From Hydrogenovibrio sp. SC-1 (lineage in GTDB: Bacteria > Pseudomonadota > Gammaproteobacteria > Thiomicrospirales > Thiomicrospiraceae): a DNA stretch of 64,000 nucleotides. Made by a program: the position numbers and the translations under genes. Below the pieces are notes generated by a model. It was not told the DNA's origin. It ran no database searches and was given only the letters and a program-made list of their open reading frames with translations. Shown piece after piece: positions 55,230-64,000 of the stretch (positions within the stretch are counted from its first letter, which is position 1; every line of letters starts with the position of its first letter). The stretch covers positions 1 to 64,000 of the forward strand of contig NZ_PKGB01000002.1 of the NCBI RefSeq assembly GCF_002848135.1, in the 5' to 3' direction.

Positions 55230-57446
55230 TCAACACTTTTCCAGTTTAGCAAAAGCCGTTACTAACCATTTAGTACCCGCATGTTTAAAATTCACCTGTA
55301 CTCGAGCATGCTCACCTGCGCCTTCAGTTGCCATAATGGTGCCTTGACCAAACTTTTGATGAAGAACATTTTCACCCACCGCAAAACCGGTTTCATTGAA
55401 CTTGACCGATTGACCGATTGACTGATGATGATTGGCTTGGCCATAGGTCTGAACTGACCCTGTCAGCCTGACTGCTTGCACACAATGAGTCGGTAACTCT
55501 TTAATAAACCGCGATGGCATTGGATAAAACTCAGAGCCATGCAATCGGCGCCGGTTGGCATAACAAATCACCAATTTTTGCTCTGCCCGGGTAATACCAA
55601 CATAGGCCAAACGCCGCTCTTCTTCCAAACGATAGGCATCTTCCTGCGATTGTTGCGAAGGGAACAAACCTTCTTCCAAGCCAATCATAAACACCAGTGG
55701 AAACTCCAAGCCTTTTGCAGCATGCAGCGTCATCAATTGCACACACTCGTCCCACTTATCAGCTTGCTGTTCACCGGCTTCTAACGCAGCCTGCGCTAAA
55801 AACTCCGCCAAAGGCGAGTCGTACTGATTCACCTCAAATGCAGCCATTGTTTCAGCTTGTTCCTCTGAGACATCAGAAGGTGTGGCCGGCTTAAAGCCAG
55901 TCACAGCATTAATTAATTCATCAATATTTTCTAAACGACTCTGCCCTTGTTCAGAGGTATCCTTTTCAAAATGCAACTGTAAACCGGAACGCCCAATGAC
56001 TTGAATCATCAGGTCTTGCAAAGTGGCACCGGTCGTTTGTTCGTCTAGAGCCTCTATCAACGAGACGAACCCTTTCACTGCCGTTTTTGCCCTTGCAGTT
56101 AACCCATTGTCTGCTAAATGGTTAGCCGCCTGCCACAGAGACACCTGCTCCGCTCTGGCATAAACACGAACCTGTTCTATGGTTTTATTACCAATACCGC
56201 GTGGCGGATGGTTGTAAACTCGCTCGAAAGCCGCATCATCAGTTCGATTCACCAAGAGTCGACAATAGGCTAATACATCTTTTATTTCTGCACGATCATA
56301 AAACCGCAAGCCACCATAGACTCGATAGGGAATTTGCGCTTGAATCAGTGCTTGTTCCATATTTCGAGATTGTGCATTAGAGCGGTACAACACTGCCACA
56401 TCAGAACGCTTACCACCCTGCTCGCACCAGGTTTCAATTCGATTACAGACATACCGTACCTCATCAATCTCATTAAAGGCTTCATACAGTTGAATCGGCT
56501 CACCGGTTTCTCCTGCACTCCACAAGTGCTTGCCCATACGATCCTGGTTATGCGCAATTAAATGGTTCGCAGCTTCCAAAATGATGCCCGTTGAGCGATA
56601 GTTTTGCTCTAATCGAACCGTTTTAACATCCATAAAGTCTTCAGAAAAACGGCGGATATTTTCAATTTTAGCACCACGCCAACCGTAGATAGATTGGTCA
56701 TCATCGCCCACAATAAACAGCTTGCCGGTTCCACCTGCCAACACTCTTAACCAAGCGTATTGCAAGCTATTGGTATCTTGAAACTCATCCACTAAAATAT
56801 GCTTAAACCGTGCTTGATAATGCGCTAAAACCTGGGGATTCTTTAACCACAGTTCATGCGCCCGTAATAATAGCTCAGCAAAATCGACCAGGCCTGATCG
56901 CTGACATTGAGTTTCATAAGCCTCATACAAAGCTACCATTTGCCTGACATAGGGATTGTGGCCGGGGTCAATGTGGTGCGGACGCCGCCCTTCTTCTTTT
57001 TCGCCATTGATAAAGGCCTGAACCTGACGATGCGGCCATTGCGCCTCATCCAATTCATGCGACTTTAATAGCCTTTTGATGACACGTTTTTGGTCATCTG
57101 CATCCAGAATTTGAAACGACTGGGGAAGCCCGACATCTTGATAGTGAGCACGCAATAAACGATATGCAATGCCATGAAAGGTGCCCAAGGTGATACCTTG
57201 TGACTCCGTGCCTACCAAAGCCTCAACCCGACCTCGCATCTCACTCGCCGCTTTATTGGTGAAGGTCACGGCTAAAATATGATAAGCGGACACCTTGAGC
57301 ACCTCAGTTAACCATGCAATGCGATGCACCAATACTCGCGTTTTACCGCTGCCTGCACCCGCCAAGATCAGACCATGCTGATCGTCCAGGGTAACTGCCT
57401 CACGCTGCGCATCATTCAAATCATCTAATATATGAGAAATGTCCAT
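55230..57446 (-). CDS. uvrD: DNA helicase II UvrD
   Basis: A 738-residue superfamily 1 3'-5' helicase for nucleotide excision and mismatch repair. Motifs are Q-motif LNDAQREAV, Walker A AGAGSGKT (29-36), Ia AVTFTNKAA, II VDEFQDTN, III VGDDDQSIYGWRGA, IV RLEQNYRST, V LMTLHAAKGLEFPLVF and VI RLAYVGITRAEQ. The C-terminal Tudor-like segment (FAVGENVLHQKFGQGTI) is present. Length fits UvrD (E. coli 720). A degenerate palindrome copy lies inside. Confidence 0.96.
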   Translation of the reverse strand: MDISHILDDLNDAQREAVTLDDQHGLILAGAGSGKTRVLVHRIAWLTEVLKVSAYHILAVTFTNKAASEMRGRVEALVGTESQGITLGTFHGIAYRLLRAHYQDVGLPQSFQILDADDQKRVIKRLLKSHELDEAQWPHRQVQAFINGEKEEGRRPHHIDPGHNPYVRQMVALYEAYETQCQRSGLVDFAELLLRAHELWLKNPQVLAHYQARFKHILVDEFQDTNSLQYAWLRVLAGGTGKLFIVGDDDQSIYGWRGAKIENIRRFSEDFMDVKTVRLEQNYRSTGIILEAANHLIAHNQDRMGKHLWSAGETGEPIQLYEAFNEIDEVRYVCNRIETWCEQGGKRSDVAVLYRSNAQSRNMEQALIQAQIPYRVYGGLRFYDRAEIKDVLAYCRLLVNRTDDAAFERVYNHPPRGIGNKTIEQVRVYARAEQVSLWQAANHLADNGLTARAKTAVKGFVSLIEALDEQTTGATLQDLMIQVIGRSGLQLHFEKDTSEQGQSRLENIDELINAVTGFKPATPSDVSEEQAETMAAFEVNQYDSPLAEFLAQAALEAGEQQADKWDECVQLMTLHAAKGLEFPLVFMIGLEEGLFPSQQSQEDAYRLEEERRLAYVGITRAEQKLVICYANRRRLHGSEFYPMPSRFIKELPTHCVQAVRLTGSVQTYGQANHHQSIGQSVKFNETGFAVGENVLHQKFGQGTIMATEGAGEHARVQVNFKHAGTKWLVTAFAKLEKC
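56886..56899. repeat. Degenerate CCAGGCCTGA palindrome inside uvrD
   Basis: One base off the family core (56888-56897). It is read on the minus strand as Ser-Gly-Leu-Val, the same frame as the fmt and rsmB copies. Confidence 0.55.
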
Positions 57447-57761
57447 TACTGTCGCCGTTCCTTTTTGCTATGCTGCATATCCTAAGGGATTTAACCCCAA
57501 CTCGCTGATGAAATTAAAAACCTCTAAAAAATATTTCAAATATTTCTTGCAATCTTTCTCGGGAGAATGTAATAATTATCAAAATTAAAAAATTTAACCT
57601 TCACCCTACTATTTGAATACAGTCATTTTCGACTCAGTTAGGTTTCTGTTGGTGAATTCTTACCTTCAATTCTGGCACCCCCTCTTAATTAAGGCATAAC
57701 TTATCCAGTTTATGGGTTCGTATCGGTTCCAGAAATTATTTTATTTTAAGGAGAAAATTCT
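57447..57761. other. AT-rich divergent promoter region uvrD/trxA
   Basis: A 315-bp gap between divergent uvrD and trxA with no convincing coding frame. It must hold both promoters. I could not pick a certain -35/-10 pair. A good trxA ribosome site (AAGGAG) ends it. No palindrome copy is present. Confidence 0.5.
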
Positions 57762-58088
57762 ATGAGTGACAACATGATCGCAACCTCTGATGCAAGTTTT
57801 GACAGCGAAGTACTACAATCTGATACACCCGTATTAGTGGATTTTTGGGCAGAATGGTGTGGTCCATGTAAAATGATTTCACCAATCTTAGATGAAGTTG
57901 CTGGCGAGTATGCTGGTAAAGTGAAAGTCGCAAAACTGAACATCGATGAAAACCCTGCAACCCCACCAAAATATGGTGTGAGAGGCATTCCAACACTGGT
58001 TCTCTTCAAGAATGGTGAAGTCGATGCTACCCAAGTCGGTGCACTTTCAAAATCGCAGTTAACTGCCTTTTTGGATGACAATCTTTAA
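57762..58088 (+). CDS. trxA: Thioredoxin TrxA
   Basis: A 108-residue thioredoxin with the active site [13 protein letters not shown] and cis-proline [12 protein letters not shown]. It is the general cytoplasmic disulfide reductase for ribonucleotide reductase and others, and the probable donor for the CcdA-like protein of the arsenic cluster. It lies upstream of rho, the order found in many gammaproteobacteria. Confidence 0.96.
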   Translation: MSDNMIATSDASFDSEVLQSDTPVLVDFWAEWCGPCKMISPILDEVAGEYAGKVKVAKLNIDENPATPPKYGVRGIPTLVLFKNGEVDATQVGALSKSQLTAFLDDNL

Positions 58089-58109
58089 GCCACACTCTGT
58101 CAAGATCAG

Positions 58110-58127
58110 CGCCCAATGTATTGGGCG
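58110..58127 (+). other. Hairpin between trxA and rho
   Basis: A perfect 8-bp stem (CGCCCAAT with ATTGGGCG) and a two-base spacer 22 bp after trxA. There is no T run, so it is more likely a partial terminator or mRNA 3'-end stabiliser than a full stop. Confidence 0.5.
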
Positions 58128-58219
58128 TTGCACAAACCGAATCAACAGCCATACACATTCCCTTTTAGCCACCAATTCCAACCCTTTTCCAAGCCATAAA
58201 ATTCAAAGAAGTTAATCCT

Positions 58220-59479
58220 ATGAACTTAAATGATCTAAAAAAAATGTCAGCCGCCGCACTGTTAGAGACAGCTGCTGAAAAAGGACTAGATAACCTAGCT
58301 CGATTAAAAAAACAAGACATTATCTTTGCCATTTTGAAAGCGCATGCTAAAAGTGGTGAGGACATCTATGGCGAAGGCGTTTTGGAAATTCTACCAGATG
58401 GTTTTGGTTTCTTACGCGCTGGAGATGGTTCTTATCTAGCAGGACCAGATGACCTTTATGTGTCTCCAAGCCAAATTAGACGCTTTGGACTACGCAAAGG
58501 GGATACCATCCAAGGCAAAATCCGCCCACCTAAAGAAGGCGAACGTTATTTCGCTTTATTAAAGGTTGAAAAAATCAACTTTGAAGATCCGGATGTTGCT
58601 CGTAAGAAAATCGCTTTTGAAAACCTAACGCCGCTCCATGCACAAGATCGTTTAAAAATGGAATTGGGAAATGGTAGCACAGAAGACATTACCACCCGTA
58701 TCATTGATATCGCTGCCCCCTTTGGTAAAGGACAGCGTGGTTTGATTGTCGCTCCGCCAAAATCGGGTAAAACCGTTATTTTGCAGCAAATCGCACAATC
58801 CATCGCTGAGAATTACCCAAACGCCTATTTAATCGTTTTGTTAATCGATGAACGCCCAGAAGAAGTGACTGAAATGCAACGTACCGTCAAAGGTGAAGTC
58901 ATTTCCTCAACCTTTGATGAGCCAGCGACACGTCATGTACAAGTTGCAGAAATGGTCATTGAAAAAGCAAAACGCTTGGTAGAACACAAAACAGACGTGG
59001 TCATTTTGCTAGACTCTATTACTCGTCTTGCTCGAGCTTACAATACCGTGGTTCCTTCTTCAGGTAAGATCTTAACGGGTGGTGTTGATGCTAATGCTCT
59101 ACACCGACCAAAGCGCTTTTTCGGTGCGGCTCGCAATATTGAAGAAGGTGGTTCCTTGACGATCATTGCTACCGCATTAGTGGATACTGGTTCAAAAATG
59201 GATGAAGTCATTTTTGAAGAATTTAAGGGTACTGGAAATATGGAACTGCATTTATCTCGCTCTATTGCTGAGAGACGCATTTTCCCTGCCATTAATATTG
59301 AAAAATCCGGCACGCGTAAAGAAGAATTGTTGACAACACAAGATGAGTTGCAAAATATTTGGATTTTGCGCCGCTTCCTTCAAGGCCTCAATAATGAAGT
59401 CGAAGCCATTGAAACTTTAATTGACCAACTGAAAGTCACTAAAACCAATGAAGAACTCTTTACAGCGATGAAACGCTAA
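58220..59479 (+). CDS. rho: Transcription termination factor Rho
   Basis: A 419-residue hexameric RNA helicase. It has an N-terminal helical domain, a cold-shock RNA-binding domain (about 50-120, [16 protein letters not shown]), Walker A APPKSGKT (178-185), Walker [17 protein letters not shown] and the Q/R loops ([20 protein letters not shown]). Length equals E. coli Rho. The leader is about 130 bp and holds a hairpin. Confidence 0.98.
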   Translation: MNLNDLKKMSAAALLETAAEKGLDNLARLKKQDIIFAILKAHAKSGEDIYGEGVLEILPDGFGFLRAGDGSYLAGPDDLYVSPSQIRRFGLRKGDTIQGKIRPPKEGERYFALLKVEKINFEDPDVARKKIAFENLTPLHAQDRLKMELGNGSTEDITTRIIDIAAPFGKGQRGLIVAPPKSGKTVILQQIAQSIAENYPNAYLIVLLIDERPEEVTEMQRTVKGEVISSTFDEPATRHVQVAEMVIEKAKRLVEHKTDVVILLDSITRLARAYNTVVPSSGKILTGGVDANALHRPKRFFGAARNIEEGGSLTIIATALVDTGSKMDEVIFEEFKGTGNMELHLSRSIAERRIFPAINIEKSGTRKEELLTTQDELQNIWILRRFLQGLNNEVEAIETLIDQLKVTKTNEELFTAMKR

Positions 59480-59612
59480 TTTTCAAGCAAAATCGTTAAT
59501 TTAGATCGGATTTTCCTTGCAATTTTATTTTTTAGCTCTATAATTTCGCTTTCTTTTTTAAACAACTGTAGTTAACTTTTGTTTGGCAGGCTCAAAATTA
59601 GCCGATAGCTCC

Positions 59613-59632
59613 CTTTCAAATTCGTTTGAAAG
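59613..59632 (+). promoter_or_regulatory. TTCG-loop hairpin in rpmE2 leader
   Basis: An 8-bp perfect stem (CTTTCAAA with TTTGAAAG) closed by a TTCG tetraloop, 42 bp before rpmE2. It is a candidate mRNA regulatory hairpin, for example for autocontrol by L31; there is no T run for termination. Confidence 0.45.
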
Positions 59633-59674
59633 TAGAGTCAACCGAAGAAACTACTAAAACAATGGACCGTCATC

Positions 59675-59926
59675 ATGCAAGCAGGCATTCATCCAGAATA
59701 TAAAGACGTCGTTTTCCAGGACATTTCAACTGGTGAAACTTTTCTAACGCGTTCTACGATTGAAAAAACATCTGGCGAGACCATTACTTTAGACGGCAAT
59801 GAATATCCTGTCGTTCGTATCGAAGTCTCCAGTGCATCTCACCCATTCTTTACTGGGAAGCAATCATTGGTTGATACCGAAGGACGCGTTGAAAAATTCC
59901 GTCAGAAATACGGGTTACGCAAATAA
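59675..59926 (+). CDS. rpmE2: Ribosomal protein L31 type B
   Basis: An 83-residue ribosomal protein of the zinc-free (C-minus) L31 form: it has no cysteine, in contrast to the Cys4 form. Signatures are [27 protein letters not shown] and the C-terminal [10 protein letters not shown]. The type B form usually replaces the zinc form under zinc limitation, but in this position next to rho it may be the main copy. It is followed by a strong terminator. Confidence 0.95.
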   Translation: MQAGIHPEYKDVVFQDISTGETFLTRSTIEKTSGETITLDGNEYPVVRIEVSSASHPFFTGKQSLVDTEGRVEKFRQKYGLRK

Positions 59927-59959
59927 ACGATTTCACAAATTTCTTTGTGCAATTATTTC

Positions 59960-59983
59960 AAAAGGCCTATTTAGGCCTTTTTT
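59960..59983 (+). terminator. Rho-independent terminator after rpmE2
   Basis: A stem AAAAGGCCTA (59960-59969) with TAGGCCTTTT (59972-59981), followed by further T residues. The inverted repeat has AGGCCT in each arm and is not a member of the CCAGGCCTGG family. Confidence 0.85.
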
Positions 59984-60013
59984 CGTTTTCCAATCGACTC
60001 AAAAGTCGTTACA

Positions 60014-60847
60014 ATGTTTTTTATGAAACACGTACCGACGACCTACCTCAAAGCTGTATTGTTACTTTTTCTCAGCACCACAACTTTTTTAGTAAAAGCA
60101 GATGATTGTGCGCCCAAGAAAATTGATGTTTGGGTTAATGCGTCTTTTGCTCTCAGTGGCGACTCAATCAACATTCAGAACCAGAAATACCGTTTAATTG
60201 GTGTTGAAGCCCCACAAATAGAAATTAAAACCAAATTTAATACCAATGGCCAACCGTTGGCCAAAGCCGCTCAGAAGAACTTAAACCGATTACTGGCTAA
60301 TCACAACACCTACGTCGGCGTTGAATACGATTTATCACGTGTCGACAATTTTAATCGCCCTTATGCCCACCTATTTGTCAAACAAGGTGAGAAGATTGTC
60401 AATTTGCAAAAACTGGTGCTCGAAAGTGGTTATGCGCTCGCTAAATCAACTCCTCCAAATAATCTACACCAAAAATGCTATTACCAAGCCGAAGCGAAAG
60501 CGCGCCGTAACCAATTGGGTATTTGGTCTTTGCAAGAAAACAACCCACTGCTCAATTATCCCATTGCCGAATCTTCAAAATTGAATACGGAAACAGTGGG
60601 GTATCATATTTACCGTGGCAAAATTTTAAAGGTCATGAAAACAGGCAGTAATTACATTCTCAATATGGATACCACAGGCGTGCGTATTCGAAAAGAAGAT
60701 TGGGATAAATTTGACTATGATGCCATTAAGGCATTAGAGGGACAAGTCATTGAAGCACGGGGGTTTGGTTTTATCTATCAACGTGCCATGTATGTCAAAG
60801 TACACTCTCCATTTGCCATTGACCGGTTAAACCCAATCAATCAATAA
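60014..60847 (+). CDS. Thermonuclease-family exported protein
   Basis: A 277-residue protein with an N-terminal signal (about 1-30, ending VKADD) and a staphylococcal-nuclease-like domain (about 45-170). This has KYRLIGVEAPQIE, GVEYDLSRVDNFNRPYAHLFV and LQKLVLESGYALAK, matching the SNase fold with its catalytic Arg/Asp pattern. The C-terminal 100 residues form an extra beta-rich domain that I do not recognise. Its role may be nucleic acid breakdown outside the cytoplasm. Two ATG codons (60014 and 60023) are possible starts, and neither has a strong ribosome site. Confidence 0.75.
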   Translation: MFFMKHVPTTYLKAVLLLFLSTTTFLVKADDCAPKKIDVWVNASFALSGDSINIQNQKYRLIGVEAPQIEIKTKFNTNGQPLAKAAQKNLNRLLANHNTYVGVEYDLSRVDNFNRPYAHLFVKQGEKIVNLQKLVLESGYALAKSTPPNNLHQKCYYQAEAKARRNQLGIWSLQENNPLLNYPIAESSKLNTETVGYHIYRGKILKVMKTGSNYILNMDTTGVRIRKEDWDKFDYDAIKALEGQVIEARGFGFIYQRAMYVKVHSPFAIDRLNPINQ

Positions 60848-60966
60848 GCTTTTCATTTTACAATTCCGCATTAAGTTCCTGTCTTAACACGATTTACTAA
60901 CACATCTTCTGTCGCAACCGTTAAAATACTCGTTATTTTTAAAATTGGAACTGAAAGGACTTCCCT

Positions 60967-62034
60967 ATGGCGGAACTACAAAATGATCGTTTTTTGCGTG
61001 CCCTACTAAGAGAACCAGTAGATCGCACGCCAGTATGGATGATGCGTCAAGCAGGGCGATATCTGCCAGAGTATCGTGCAACCCGTCAGCAAGCGGGCTC
61101 ATTTATGGATCTCTGCCGCAATAAAGAGTTAGCCTGTGAAGTAACACTGCAACCCTTAGAGCGCTTTCCTTTAGATGCCGCTATCTTATTTTCCGACATT
61201 CTTACTATTCCAGATGCCATGGGCTTAGGGCTTCGATTTGAAACGGGTGAAGGCCCTGTTTTCGACAAGCCTGTCAGAACCCTAGCGGATGCAAAAAAAC
61301 TGTTTGTACCCGATATGGCTTCAGAACTTGGCTATGTCATGGATGCGGTTAGCACCATCCGTAAAGAACTGAATGGTCGCGTGCCGTTAATCGGTTTTTC
61401 GGGTAGCCCATGGACCTTGGCGACCTATATGGTTGAGGGAGGGTCAAGTAAGACCTATTCTAAGATTAAAGCGATGATGTACGATGAACCCGCAACACTT
61501 CACCATATTTTGGATGTGCTCGCCGATTCAGTCATTGCTTATTTAAACGCTCAAATCGAAGCTGGCGCCCAAGCGGTACAAATCTTCGACACATGGGGTG
61601 GCGTTTTAACCCCTCGAGACTACAAAGCTTTCTCTTTGCACTATATGGCAAAAATCGTTAATGGCTTAAAGCGTGAATATGATGGCCGAAAAGTCCCCGT
61701 TATTCTCTTTACCAAGGGCGGTGGTCAATGGCTGGAAAGTTTAGCGCAAACCGGTTGTGATGCATTAGGCTTAGACTGGACCACCGATATTGATGATGCA
61801 AGAGTGCGCGTGGGCCATCAAGTTGCTTTGCAAGGTAATATGGATCCGTGTATTTTGTATGCATCACCTGAGCGCATTCGTGAAGAAGTGGCAGTGATTT
61901 TAGAAAAATATGGTCAAGGTTCTGGTCATGTTTTCAATTTAGGACACGGTATTCATCCTGAAGTTGATCCTGAACACGCGGGCGCCTTTATTAAAGCGGT
62001 TACCGAGTTAAGCCCAGCTTACCACACCAAATAA
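60967..62034 (+). CDS. hemE: Uroporphyrinogen decarboxylase HemE
   Basis: A 355-residue enzyme that converts uroporphyrinogen III to coproporphyrinogen III in haem synthesis. Signatures are [31 protein letters not shown] with the catalytic Asp, [20 protein letters not shown] and [15 protein letters not shown]. Length matches the family (E. coli 354). It ends at the terminator palindrome shared with the convergent EAL/HDOD gene. Ribosome site AAAGGAC. Confidence 0.97.
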   Translation: MAELQNDRFLRALLREPVDRTPVWMMRQAGRYLPEYRATRQQAGSFMDLCRNKELACEVTLQPLERFPLDAAILFSDILTIPDAMGLGLRFETGEGPVFDKPVRTLADAKKLFVPDMASELGYVMDAVSTIRKELNGRVPLIGFSGSPWTLATYMVEGGSSKTYSKIKAMMYDEPATLHHILDVLADSVIAYLNAQIEAGAQAVQIFDTWGGVLTPRDYKAFSLHYMAKIVNGLKREYDGRKVPVILFTKGGGQWLESLAQTGCDALGLDWTTDIDDARVRVGHQVALQGNMDPCILYASPERIREEVAVILEKYGQGSGHVFNLGHGIHPEVDPEHAGAFIKAVTELSPAYHTK

Positions 62035-62047
62035 AGACCTACCTGAA

Positions 62048-62079
62048 GCTAAAAATGACCAGGCCTGGTCATTTTTAGC
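62048..62079. terminator. 32-bp perfect CCAGGCCTGG palindrome
   Basis: A perfect 32-bp palindrome with arms of 16 bases meeting at 62063/62064. Each arm has A5 or T5, so it can terminate transcription from both sides. It lies between hemE and the convergent EAL/HDOD gene, whose stop codon (62075-62077) is inside it. It is the longest copy of the family. Confidence 0.88.
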
Positions 62080-63280
62080 CGTCTAAATCAATACTCTGAC
62101 TAAATTCCATCGCCATTAAATACAACCTAGACAATTCAGATGGCGTCAGGTTCTTAGGTAATTCAAAATCCGTTTGCCCCTGCTCTATCGCCTTAACTGC
62201 ATTCAAGGCTACCCCTAAAGAACCATGATCTTCCAGTAACGCTCGTTTAATAGACTCTTCAAAGTTCAACTCTTTTAACAAATCATCCAACGATGAATCC
62301 ATGACTGCATCTAAGCAAGAAAACAGCCCAACCGTAAAGTAACTATCTTTAGAAAAATCATTGACTCGACCACCAACCAACTCACAGAATTTTGCTCGGG
62401 CCAATGCCGTTCGAAATAACTCAGACGGCTTATCCTTGGCACCGGATAACATCAACAAACTTGTCCAGCTTTGCAAACGATTCAAACCAAATCGAAGCAC
62501 AACATCATGAATAGAACTTATCTGATGAGCGGATCCTTGAGCAGATGCAAACTTTAACAATTTTTGGCTTAAACTCACATCCCGACTAATGGTTTCAGCG
62601 AGGGACTTCATATCAATATTGGGATCATAAACCTGCCCCATCAGTTGCATCATCGCTAACTTACTTGGTGGCAATGAGTGACCTTTGATAATCACTGGCT
62701 TGGCAAAGAAATAGCCCTGAAAAAAGTCAAAACCAAGCTGATGGCAGAAATCATATTGTTGTTGCGTTTCGACCTTCTCAGCTAACAAGCGGATTCCTTG
62801 TGATTTTAGACGAGGAATATGCCTAGCAAGTTGGGAAGGCGGGACATCCAGTATTTCAACTTTAATCAAATCGGCATACTGTTCTAATACAGCTAAATCT
62901 GGATTAAAAATGTAATCATCTAATGCAATCCGATACCCCTGTTTACGTAAGGCCTTTAAAGACTCAATCAGACTGGGGGAAACCTTAACATCTTCTAATA
63001 CTTCAATCACAACCTGATTGCGAGGAAAAAACGGCTCGTTTTCACTCAACAACATGGCCTCGGTAAAGTTAATAAAAGCTTTGTGATCCCCGACCACATT
63101 TTTAAGGCCGAGGTCGCCGAATAGATTCATCATTACCTGAGCGGTAGCTGCATCCGGCTCAAGAATAATGGCTTCATTATGATCAGTATTGGCACGGAAC
63201 AAAAGTTCGTAGGCATAAACCTGTTTTTTGCGATCAAAAATCGGTTGACGCCCAATAAAGATGTCTACAAGCTCAGCCAT
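62075..63280 (-). CDS. EAL-HDOD signalling protein
   Basis: A 401-residue protein with a degenerate EAL domain (about 5-200) and a HDOD domain (about 200-400). The EAL signature reads YELLFR, and further expected residues occur as ALDDY and LLAEKVET. The motif is incomplete, so c-di-GMP hydrolysis is doubtful and binding or regulation more likely. The HDOD part has LPPSKLAMMQLMGQV and ISRDVSLSQKLLKFASAQG. It is of the YuxH/CdgJ type known to affect motility or adhesion. It belongs to the window's c-di-GMP set. Confidence 0.85.
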   Translation of the reverse strand: MAELVDIFIGRQPIFDRKKQVYAYELLFRANTDHNEAIILEPDAATAQVMMNLFGDLGLKNVVGDHKAFINFTEAMLLSENEPFFPRNQVVIEVLEDVKVSPSLIESLKALRKQGYRIALDDYIFNPDLAVLEQYADLIKVEILDVPPSQLARHIPRLKSQGIRLLAEKVETQQQYDFCHQLGFDFFQGYFFAKPVIIKGHSLPPSKLAMMQLMGQVYDPNIDMKSLAETISRDVSLSQKLLKFASAQGSAHQISSIHDVVLRFGLNRLQSWTSLLMLSGAKDKPSELFRTALARAKFCELVGGRVNDFSKDSYFTVGLFSCLDAVMDSSLDDLLKELNFEESIKRALLEDHGSLGVALNAVKAIEQGQTDFELPKNLTPSELSRLYLMAMEFSQSIDLDG

Positions 63281-63388
63281 TTAACACTCTCATTTTAAGT
63301 CCGCACCAGATAAAAGGTATTTTTATATAAGAATTATAACGGTTTTCAACAACTTATGAGCCTAATGTCTGAATTATTTCAAACCGGG

Positions 63389-63661
63389 CTACTCAACAGA
63401 TTGATAGGCTTCAGGCAGATCAATCTCTTCGCCACCGAATAAGAATTTTTGCATTTCTTCTTTTAAGAAATTTTGAGCTTTTTGGTCTAAACTGGATAAA
63501 CGGTATTCATTAATCAGAATCGTTTGTTGAGCCAACCACTGCTTCCAAGCCTCCTTAGATATGGTCTCAAACACTTTTTTTCCTAAAGGCCCAGGAAAAG
63601 GTTGGAAATCCAATCCTTCTAGTTCTTGCCCCAATTTTGCGCAATTAACAGTTCTAGACAT
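63389..63661 (-). CDS. Probable Fe(2+)-trafficking protein YggX
   Basis: A 90-residue YggX-family protein with the start [31 protein letters not shown] and the tail [19 protein letters not shown], as expected. It is thought to protect iron-sulfur proteins from oxidative damage and to help iron traffic. It is two bases downstream of mutY, the usual mutY-yggX pair. Confidence 0.95.
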   Translation of the reverse strand: MSRTVNCAKLGQELEGLDFQPFPGPLGKKVFETISKEAWKQWLAQQTILINEYRLSSLDQKAQNFLKEEMQKFLFGGEEIDLPEAYQSVE

Positions 63662-63663
63662 AA

Positions 63664-64000
63664 TTATTCTCCAAGTTTTTCAATTAGTTTGCGTATCGGT
63701 GCCGGCAACCCTCGTTTAAGTGCCGACGGCAAAGAAACCCACTCCCCTTCAAGCGAAACGCTTAGTGCATTTGTTACTACCAGTGGCTGAATCAATAAAT
63801 GATAGTGGGTAAATGTATGTTTGAATTCAGGCCATTTTATCAGATTGTTAGGATTCAAAACTGGGCTTTCCACCGCCGATAGGATTTGATCCAGGTCACG
63901 ATCGCCGGTAAATTCTGGAAGACTCCACAACCCGCCCCAAATCCCGCTTTGTGGGCGTTGCTGCAACCAGACATCTCCCTGCTCATTACAACACAGCAAC
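63664..64000 (-). CDS. mutY: Adenine DNA glycosylase MutY, C-terminal part
   Basis: The last 111 residues of MutY, which removes adenine mispaired with 8-oxoguanine; the gene continues beyond the window end. The visible part is the NUDIX-like 8-oxoG recognition domain: [47 protein letters not shown] and [13 protein letters not shown]. The catalytic HhH and iron-sulfur domains lie outside. Linkage to yggX supports the call. Confidence 0.93.
   Translation of the reverse strand, partial: LLCCNEQGDVWLQQRPQSGIWGGLWSLPEFTGDRDLDQILSAVESPVLNPNNLIKWPEFKHTFTHYHLLIQPLVVTNALSVSLEGEWVSLPSALKRGLPAPIRKLIEKLGE

Noticed and set aside
59960-59983. rpmE2 terminator as a CCAGGCCTGG family member
   Set aside because: AGGCCT occurs in each arm, but the structure is an ordinary stem-loop centred elsewhere.

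Overview
The window looks like a chromosomal segment of a gammaproteobacterium. The sulfur-oxidising Thiomicrospira/Hydrogenovibrio group is my best guess, inferred from gene content and protein style and not from a marker comparison. Gene order is typical of a gammaproteobacterial core genome: ubiK-comM, argS-topA-dprA, def-fmt-rsmB-ntrYX-trkAH, thiC-thiOSGED, uvrD, trxA-rho-rpmE2, hemE and yggX-mutY. No rRNA, tRNA or CRISPR array was seen.

Layout. (1) 1-3529 is one end of a Tn7-like element inserted in comM. It has a terminal TGT, three 20-bp repeats that look like TnsB sites, a probable TnsE-like gene, a coupled RelA/SpoT-domain gene and a DUF2188 gene. The rest of the element and the 3' part of comM lie left of the window. 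(2) 3530-12405 holds the comM remnant, ubiK, a diguanylate cyclase, a SPOR protein, argS, topA and dprA. (3) 12539-23935 is a long forward run: def, fmt, rsmB, DUF4390, ntrY, ntrX, trkA, trkH, a methyltransferase and an EamA transporter. (4) 23997-29745 holds a TonB-dependent receptor with a membrane polyferredoxin, a phosphohexomutase and a CopD-like protein. (5) 29946-35552 is an arsenic cluster with two copies of one inverted-repeat operator, one before an ArsP-like permease operon and one between arsR and gap-arsJ. (6) 35602-41493 is a TPP-riboswitch-controlled thiamine operon. (7) 41548-53719 holds redox genes (glutathione reductase, peroxiredoxin-glutaredoxin), c-di-GMP genes (PilZ-like, HD-GYP) and envelope proteins. 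(8) 53858-64000 holds a stand-alone MnmC oxidase domain, uvrD, trxA, rho, rpmE2, a nuclease, hemE, an EAL/HDOD protein, yggX and partial mutY.

The most unusual signal is a dispersed palindrome with core CCAGGCCTGG. I count 11 exact and two degenerate copies in 64 kb, when well under one would be expected by chance. Some copies grow to perfect 22-32-bp palindromes. They sit at three of the six convergent gene junctions, where they resemble bidirectional terminators and even supply stop codons. Others lie inside unrelated coding sequences in all three reading frames. Other points of interest are the transposon in comM with its alarmone-synthetase gene, the NtrX-like regulator with a degenerate AAA+ core, the Cys-Cys-rich redox protein in the arsenic operon, and the receptor-polyferredoxin pair.
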